From an uncultured Verrucomicrobiales bacterium (GTDB taxonomy: Bacteria > Verrucomicrobiota > Verrucomicrobiia > Verrucomicrobiales > Akkermansiaceae): a DNA stretch of 9,053 nt. Each line of letters opens with the position of its first letter. The stretch's first letter is position 1. The notes beneath the pieces are model-generated. The model had not been told where the DNA came from, did no database searches, and saw nothing but the letters and a program-made list of their open reading frames with translations. The position numbers and the translations under genes were made by a program. Shown piece by piece: positions 1 to 4,853 of the stretch. The stretch covers positions 1 through 9,053 of the forward strand of contig CALFTQ010000146.1 in NCBI GenBank assembly GCA_937916135.1. The letters are read 5' to 3'.

Positions 1-1
1 G

Positions 2-2950
2 TATCCCACGTTCCATGATTGGAATGCGGATGGCGTGACCGACCTGGTGCTGGGCACGGGCAGCGGTAGTCTCATGGTGGGGCTGGGCAGACAGGATGCC
101 GCCACCGGTGCGCTGAGCTTTGCTACGCCCACCACCATTGCGGGTATCGAGGTGCCGGGCCGCGCCGCCCCTGTCTTTGCCGATGTGAACGGCGATACGG
201 TGGATGACCTCATCCTGGGTGCGGGCGATGGCAGCCTCACGCTCTACTACGGCACGGAGAGCGGCTATCACAAGGTCGCTTCCTGGCAGCTGGATGGTAT
301 CAACTGGGAGCGCAGCCGCGTGACCCTGGCTGATTTGAACGCCGATGGCACGTCGGATCTCGTTGTGGGCGGTAGCACGGGCGCGGTATATGTGGTATAC
401 GGTGCAGCTGCTTCCGGCACCTGGAGCGAGGATTTCGAAGTGGTTTCCGGCGCCGTCATCAGCTCCACTGCTGCCGTGGTGGAGGGTAAGAATGCCACGC
501 TGAGCTGGGTGGTGGATTACGCCGAGACCGGACTCACCTACATCGTGGAGGTGGCAGACAATGCAGACTTTGCCAATGCCACCAGCCAGGAGGTGAACGC
601 CACTACGCTCACCATGAATGGATTGTCGGATGGCAACTTCTTCTGGCGCGTCAGCATCAAGGATTCCGCCAAACCGGCCGTGACGGGACAGAGTTTCACT
701 GTGGATACCGTAGCACCCGGGGCTCCCGCAGAGCTGGCGGCAACCGTTAACAATGGGTCGGTGCTCTTCAGCTGGGCCGCGGTGACGGATGCCAGCGGCG
801 TGAAGTATGAGCTGCGTTTCAGCTCTGCCGCAGACTTTGCCGGCGCCACTGTTGTGGCTTCGAATGAAGCCGGGTTGAATCTCTCGCTGCCTGCCGGTGA
901 GTGGTACTGGCAGGTGCGCGCGGTGGACGGTGCCGGCAATGCCGGTGCGTGGGCCACGGCGGCTGAGAGCCTCAGCGTGGATGAGTACGTGATTCCGGAG
1001 CCCACTGCTGACCGTCACTGGGCTCAGGGGCTTGTGACCTCCGGCTCTACGCTGCTGAGCGGCTATTGGGATGCCGATAAGTCCGGCACCGGTGATAGGC
1101 AGCTCTGCTGGGCCGCGGCCGATGCCAACATGCTGGCCTGGTGGCAGCAGCAGTATGGAGTCACCGACTTCAGCTCCAGTGATGTGCCTGAATCTGCGGA
1201 TGATATTTTCGCTGTATTCAAGCAGAACTGGGCCAATGTGAGCGGCCGCGAGGAATTCGGCCTCACCTGGTGGATTTCCGGCGCTTCCGAAAATGGCAGC
1301 TATGGCACGTTCTATGCCGATAACTACACGGGCAGCGGAGAGCAGGGGGCCTACTATGCCGCTCATTACGATGCCGCCGCTACTTCCGCCCTGGTGAAGG
1401 AGGTGAGCCTGACCGGTGCAGATGCTGAGCAGCTTGCCCGGGATTGGGCCGCCGTGTATGCCGCCGGTGGTATCATCAGCCTGGGTGTGTACAGCAGCCT
1501 GAGCGGTTCTACTCTGGTGGGCGGACACGCCCTCACCGTGTGGGGCTTCGCCACGGATGCCGCCGGCCGCCTCAGCAGCATCACCGTGACTGATTCGGAT
1601 GACGGCGTGGATGCTGCGGTGACTCTCTCCCTGGCCTACAATGTGACCAAGGGCTACTACCAGATTGCCCAGAGCGGTACTCCGCTGAATGGTCGCCTGC
1701 TGGGTGATTACACCAGCCTGGCTGCTTTCGATAAGCAGGATGCCGAGAATAACACTGAGACCGGGGCTGAAGTCATCACCATGTCCGAGCCCGAAAATGG
1801 CTCCAGCACCAGCACCTCCAGCCATTATAACTGGGTAGGCTCCGGCGATGAGCAGGACTTCTTCGCGTTCTCAGCGCCGGGTGTGGGTATTTACCGGGTC
1901 AATGTAAATACCCGGGAGCTGGAGTCTGCGTTGCTTATCAGCGTGGGCTCGCTGGATGCCAATGGTGAATTCGTGGCCGGGAAGCAGACCTGCATCAATC
2001 CGGGGTCCACGGTCAGCGGTATCGGTGGTCTGCGCCTCGATAGTGGGGAGCAGCAGTATATCCGCATCAGCTCGGTGGGGGGCGAGGCCACTTCCTACGA
2101 ACTCACGGTGCGCGGTGATATTGATGAGGCAAGCCCCATTACCGATAATAACGTCAAGACGAAGGCCACCAAGGTGGTGGGTACCATTCAGGAAGACGCC
2201 ACCATCAGCAGCTGGGTGGGTTCCGGTGATGCGCTGGACCTCTACTACTTCGAGCTGACCGAGGAGTGCAACTTCTCGCTGAGTCTCGGTGGCCTGGATA
2301 AGAATGCCAAGGTGAAGCTCTATTACGACAACGGCGACGGCACGTATGGTTCCATCATCAGTAGTACTGTGCGAGCCAGCCGCGGCCTGGAGTTTAACGA
2401 TGCGCTTGCCGCCGGTACGTACTATCTCGAAATTGCTTCCTATGACAAGGGATCCGGCCGCTACAACACGGCTTATACTCTGGAGATGGAGAAGGAAATA
2501 GATGGTGCCACCACCAGGCTTTCCCTGGAAAGTGACAGCCCGCTGACGGACAACAACACCAAGGAAACGGCCACGGAGTTGGAGCTGGTATCGGTGTCCG
2601 ATGCGGTCATCACCAGCTGGGTGGGCGCTGGCGATGCACTGGACTATTACCGCTTTGAAATCAGCCAGTCCGGTACTCTCGGTCTTTGCCTGAGCGAACT
2701 GGAAAAGAACACCACCGTGCGTCTGTACCAGACGACGGATGATGGCTACAAGCAGTTGATGAATAATACGGTGCGTGCCAGCCGAGGCCTGGATACGGAG
2801 CTTTCCCTGACAACCGGCACCTACTATCTCGAAATTGCTTCTTACGACAATGGCGCCGGCCGCTACAACACCACCTATGCGCTGGAGCTGGAGAAGGAGG
2901 AAGATGGCGAGATTAAACGCTATGCCATTGCCGGCGAAGGCCTCGCATAA
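2..2950 (+). CDS. Secreted multidomain protein with IdeS/Mac-like (C66) cysteine protease domain, 5'-truncated
   Basis: The reading frame is open from base 2, so the gene starts outside the window; the first in-frame GTG (35) lies inside a repeat motif and is not a real start. Numbering from base 2 (982 visible residues), the domains are: FG-GAP/VCBS-like repeats with D-x-N-x-D motifs near residues 1-27, 58-84 and 106-134; two fibronectin-III-like domains at about 160-325; a protease domain at about 335-580; three PPC-like beta domains at about 583-982. The protease carries GYWDADK, then QLCWAAADANMLAWW, GGHALTVWGF and TVTDSDDG. These align with IdeS Lys84, Cys94, His262, Asp284 and Asp286, giving Lys360, Cys369, His509, Asp531 and Asp533; the His-to-Asp distance of 22 matches IdeS exactly. 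IdeS cleaves IgG at the hinge, but the substrate here is unknown and need not be an antibody. A type I secretion operon follows downstream. The family call is strong; secretion route and target are inferred. Confidence 0.9.
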   Translation, partial: YPTFHDWNADGVTDLVLGTGSGSLMVGLGRQDAATGALSFATPTTIAGIEVPGRAAPVFADVNGDTVDDLILGAGDGSLTLYYGTESGYHKVASWQLDGINWERSRVTLADLNADGTSDLVVGGSTGAVYVVYGAAASGTWSEDFEVVSGAVISSTAAVVEGKNATLSWVVDYAETGLTYIVEVADNADFANATSQEVNATTLTMNGLSDGNFFWRVSIKDSAKPAVTGQSFTVDTVAPGAPAELAATVNNGSVLFSWAAVTDASGVKYELRFSSAADFAGATVVASNEAGLNLSLPAGEWYWQVRAVDGAGNAGAWATAAESLSVDEYVIPEPTADRHWAQGLVTSGSTLLSGYWDADKSGTGDRQLCWAAADANMLAWWQQQYGVTDFSSSDVPESADDIFAVFKQNWANVSGREEFGLTWWISGASENGSYGTFYADNYTGSGEQGAYYAAHYDAAATSALVKEVSLTGADAEQLARDWAAVYAAGGIISLGVYSSLSGSTLVGGHALTVWGFATDAAGRLSSITVTDSDDGVDAAVTLSLAYNVTKGYYQIAQSGTPLNGRLLGDYTSLAAFDKQDAENNTETGAEVITMSEPENGSSTSTSSHYNWVGSGDEQDFFAFSAPGVGIYRVNVNTRELESALLISVGSLDANGEFVAGKQTCINPGSTVSGIGGLRLDSGEQQYIRISSVGGEATSYELTVRGDIDEASPITDNNVKTKATKVVGTIQEDATISSWVGSGDALDLYYFELTEECNFSLSLGGLDKNAKVKLYYDNGDGTYGSIISSTVRASRGLEFNDALAAGTYYLEIASYDKGSGRYNTAYTLEMEKEIDGATTRLSLESDSPLTDNNTKETATELELVSVSDAVITSWVGAGDALDYYRFEISQSGTLGLCLSELEKNTTVRLYQTTDDGYKQLMNNTVRASRGLDTELSLTTGTYYLEIASYDNGAGRYNTTYALELEKEEDGEIKRYAIAGEGLA
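2132..2950 (+). repeat. Tandem 135-residue PPC-like repeat inside the protease gene
   Basis: Two consecutive copies start at 2132 (SPITDNN) and 2537 (SPLTDNN), 405 bases apart. Shared landmarks are SWVG(S/A)GDALD, TVRASRGL, TYYLEIASYD and GRYNT, ending in an E-K-E motif. At DNA level, 20 bases are identical between 2420-2439 and 2822-2841, which points to duplication with moderate later drift. A more divergent third copy precedes them (about 1749-2131, with NWVGSGDEQDFFAF). The W-V-G-x-G-D-x-x-D-x-(Y/F) strand pattern is typical of bacterial pre-peptidase C-terminal (PPC) domains, which usually occur on secreted proteases. Their C-terminal position makes them candidates for carrying the export signal, which is inference. 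Confidence 0.8.
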
Positions 2951-2967
2951 TGACTTCCGTGCTCCAT

Positions 2968-2998
2968 GCCCCCGGTTGCTGCTGTGGCAACCGGGGGC
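2968..2998 (+). terminator. Strong GC-rich hairpin after the protease gene
   Basis: A perfect 12-bp stem (GCCCCCGGTTGC at 2968-2979 with GCAACCGGGGGC at 2987-2998) encloses a 7-base loop and begins 17 bases after the TAA stop. No T-tract follows, so it is not a canonical intrinsic terminator. It may terminate weakly, act with Rho, or protect the 3' end of the protease mRNA. Confidence 0.6.
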
Positions 2999-3073
2999 GG
3001 CGAGCCCTTGAGTTCACGGTGGCTGCCGCTCGTAAACTAATCGACAAAGTCCACTTTTCGAGCAATGGAGGCT

Positions 3074-3123
3074 TTTCCCAAAATGTTGTGGATGGCCCTG
3101 TTCCTTATAAAATCTTTGGGAAA
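3074..3123. repeat. Perfect 9-bp inverted repeat with 32-base spacer
   Basis: TTTCCCAAA at 3074-3082 is the exact reverse complement of TTTGGGAAA at 3115-3123. It sits in the non-coding gap between the protease gene and the PEP-CTERM gene. It could be a long-loop RNA hairpin in a leader transcript or paired protein-binding half-sites; nothing in the sequence decides between these. A chance occurrence is possible. Confidence 0.35.
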
Positions 3124-3131
3124 CACGTGAC

Positions 3132-3230
3132 AAATAATCAAATTATTTATTTTCTTCTGTACAATTCAGGTAAAATCTGATAAAAAACCATAAGTGTTTA
3201 TCTTTCATTTCTAACTTAGGACTACAATAT
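3132..3230 (+). promoter_or_regulatory. AT-rich upstream region of the PEP-CTERM gene, with palindrome and candidate -10
   Basis: This stretch is markedly AT-richer than its surroundings. It holds a 7-bp AT-only palindrome (AAATAAT at 3132-3138, ATTATTT at 3142-3148, 3-base spacer) that could be an operator. TAAAAT at 3171-3176 is a candidate -10 box, but no good -35 box lies at the usual distance. AGGA at 3218-3221, nine bases before the ATG at 3231, is a plausible ribosome binding site and supports that start. The promoter assignment is tentative. Confidence 0.35.
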
Positions 3231-4463
3231 ATGAAAATCTCTCGCATTTTACTGCCGATTCTTTTTGCCGGTGTGGCCGCAGCTGTTGACCATGATGGCA
3301 TCCTGAACGAAAATTCTTCAGGAGGTGTCTATGCTGTTGCAGATGGTGATACCATGACTATTGAAAACGAGAACTTCACCAATTGCTACAGCACCTATGA
3401 AGGTGGTGCCATCTATGTGGGCACTGACGCTACGCTGGAGCTCAAAGGCTCTCTGGAATTTGCCAATAATTTCGAGTATGCCTGGTCTGATGACGTTGAG
3501 TGGTTCGGCGATGCAAATGATGTTTACCTGTCATCCGGTGCCACGCTCGTCCTGAATGCGGAGAGTGCCGAAGATGTGATCACCCTGGGCAGTGGTGTGG
3601 ATGCCGTGGATTCATCCGGTACCGGTAAGATTGTGAAGAAGGGGGCAGGTGTTGCTAATCTGGGTGGTGCTGGCGACACCAATGACTACACTTTCTTCGA
3701 AGGCCAGCTGGAGGTTGAGCAGGGCACGGTCGTGGTCAAGACCGATGTGAACGCTGTTTCTGCCAAAATCGCTGACGGGGCCTCCGTTGTAGTGCAGGGT
3801 GGCTCCTATCTGAACCTTGTGGAAGATGGTCGAAATGCGGTCAGCGCTGTGGCAAGGGGGTTCGATGATGAAAACGATCTGGATGCCGAAGGCTCTTTAT
3901 CAGGGACTGAGATGACCCTTACGAGTCTGCGAGGCGGTACTCTTGAGGACGTGTCTTTCTCTGTGGATACAGATGGCTATGCGCTTGACGACCTGATGCT
4001 GAACAATTCTGTGCTGCACCTTTCGGGGGACAGTGTTGAGCTCAGCAATCTGATCGTATCCGCAGACTCCGGCATTGTTTCTTCCGCTACGGCCACGCTC
4101 AGCGGAGAAAATTACCTGGTTCTCGGTTCGGCGCGCAGCGATCAGCTCAAAGGAGTCACGATTGCTGATGGTGTGCTCCTTACGCTGGGATGCACGCCGG
4201 ATATCCTTCCTTCCGGTGAGATGGGCGATACCGTTGTGTTTGATGTTATCCTGAACGGTCTGCAGATTGCGGAAAATGCCAATGTGACGCTTGCCGCCGG
4301 TGGCGTGACGACTCAATCCGCAGAGCTCAGTATCAACTCCTGGCAGGTGACAGAGGGGGGCGTATCAGTTTCCATGAGCGCTAAGTATGTGCCGGAGCCG
4401 GCCACGGCAACGCTTTCCCTGCTTGCTCTTTGCGGTCTGGCAGCACGTCGCCGTCGCAAGTGA
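3231..4463 (+). CDS. PEP-CTERM sorted surface protein with Pmp-like GGAI motif
   Basis: This 410-residue protein starts with a Sec-type signal peptide: basic MKISR, a hydrophobic core, and probable cleavage after the AAA near residue 18. It ends with a PEP-CTERM tail at about residues 387-410: VPEP, a hydrophobic segment and RRRRK. In that family exosortase recognises and processes the tail so that the protein is delivered to the envelope or matrix; no exosortase gene is in the window. The body is rich in Gly, Ser, Thr, Val and Asp and looks like repetitive beta-strand or beta-helix. GGAI at residues 58-61 and FANN at 77-80 resemble the GGA(I/L/V) and FxxN motifs of chlamydial polymorphic membrane proteins and autotransporter-like passengers. 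No enzymatic motif was seen, so adhesion or a structural role is only a guess. It is bracketed by its own AT-rich leader and an intrinsic terminator, so it is probably a single-gene transcript rather than part of the secretion operon. Confidence 0.88.
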   Translation: MKISRILLPILFAGVAAAVDHDGILNENSSGGVYAVADGDTMTIENENFTNCYSTYEGGAIYVGTDATLELKGSLEFANNFEYAWSDDVEWFGDANDVYLSSGATLVLNAESAEDVITLGSGVDAVDSSGTGKIVKKGAGVANLGGAGDTNDYTFFEGQLEVEQGTVVVKTDVNAVSAKIADGASVVVQGGSYLNLVEDGRNAVSAVARGFDDENDLDAEGSLSGTEMTLTSLRGGTLEDVSFSVDTDGYALDDLMLNNSVLHLSGDSVELSNLIVSADSGIVSSATATLSGENYLVLGSARSDQLKGVTIADGVLLTLGCTPDILPSGEMGDTVVFDVILNGLQIAENANVTLAAGGVTTQSAELSINSWQVTEGGVSVSMSAKYVPEPATATLSLLALCGLAARRRRK

Positions 4464-4483
4464 TTCATGCTATACCCGATATC

Positions 4484-4521
4484 CGGCACCTCTGCACGCG
4501 TCACAACGAGTAGGGGTGCCG
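4484..4521 (+). repeat. Inverted repeat after the PEP-CTERM gene
   Basis: CGGCACC at 4484-4490 pairs with GGTGCCG at 4515-4521 around a 24-base loop. It lies just upstream of the stronger terminator hairpin and could fold as an additional 3' UTR structure. The arms are short and the loop long, so significance is uncertain. Confidence 0.25.
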
Positions 4522-4533
4522 CTTCCGCATTCT

Positions 4534-4562
4534 CCGGTATGCATGCAGATATGCCGGTTTTT
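4534..4562 (+). terminator. Intrinsic terminator between PEP-CTERM gene and secretion operon
   Basis: CCGGTAT at 4534-4540 pairs with ATGCCGG at 4551-4557 (seven pairs, one G-T wobble) around a 10-base loop, followed directly by TTTTT at 4558-4562. This is a standard Rho-independent layout for transcripts from the PEP-CTERM gene. Unusually, the T-tract ends four bases before the ATG at 4567, so the hairpin occupies the position where that gene's ribosome binding site would be expected. Confidence 0.7.
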
Positions 4563-4566
4563 AATT

Positions 4567-4848
4567 ATGAAAGAGATAGTTTATACTGACGGCGTGGCCA
4601 ACGTAAGTCTGGCTGCGGGGATGATCCGACTGGATATGTTTCACTATGCCGGCCACCCGGCTCCGGGAGAACGCGAGCTGCCGCGCAAGGTAGACCAGCA
4701 GCTCGTCATGCCCCCGGCGGCATTCATGCGGGCGTTTGAAACGATGCAGCAATTCATTGATGAGTTGGAAAAGAAGGGGATTGTGCACCACATCACCCCC
4801 GCTCACGACCACACCCACCACGTCTCGTCATCCCCGAATTTTGAATAA
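4567..4848 (+). CDS. Small conserved-looking protein heading a type I secretion operon, His-rich C-terminus
   Basis: This 93-residue protein has no signal peptide or membrane segment. Residues 4-28 look like two beta strands (IVYTDGVANVSL and MIRLDMFHY). A proline-containing linker leads to LVMPPAAFMRAFETMQQ and an amphipathic helix to about residue 72. The tail is His-rich, with six His between 74 and 85 (HHITPAHDHTHH), possibly metal-binding. The stop is 5 bases before the ABC transporter start, indicating one operon. Strand-strand-helix small proteins of this style occur beside type I secretion genes elsewhere, and there is a loose resemblance to DUF3467/SecB-like folds; both statements are recall-based and unverified. 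An accessory or cargo-chaperone role is speculation. The frame extends upstream to 4387, but that part overlaps the PEP-CTERM gene and the terminator. ATG 4567 lacks a visible Shine-Dalgarno; ATG 4621, preceded by GGGG, is an alternative but would remove the first strand. Confidence 0.7.
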   Translation: MKEIVYTDGVANVSLAAGMIRLDMFHYAGHPAPGERELPRKVDQQLVMPPAAFMRAFETMQQFIDELEKKGIVHHITPAHDHTHHVSSSPNFE

Positions 4849-4853
4849 AGACC

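Noticed and set aside
35..37. GTG at 35 as the true start of the protease gene
   Set aside because: The frame is open back to base 2, and the residues before it (FHDWNAD) are the first half of an FG-GAP/VCBS-like motif, so the gene continues upstream.
3086..3111. TTGTGG (3086-3091) with TATAAA (3106-3111) as a sigma-70 promoter
   Set aside because: The spacer is only 14 bases, too short for a normal promoter, so it was not called.
2950..3180. A 76-codon + strand frame whose ATG overlaps the protease stop
   Set aside because: It runs straight through the perfect hairpin at 2968-2998 and into the AT-rich leader, has no own ribosome site or family features, and is better explained as intergenic sequence.
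4387..4566. Upstream extension of the small operon gene to ATG 4387 (153 residues)
   Set aside because: The extra part overlaps the end of the PEP-CTERM gene in another frame and crosses the intrinsic terminator; the protein-like composition begins only at ATG 4567.
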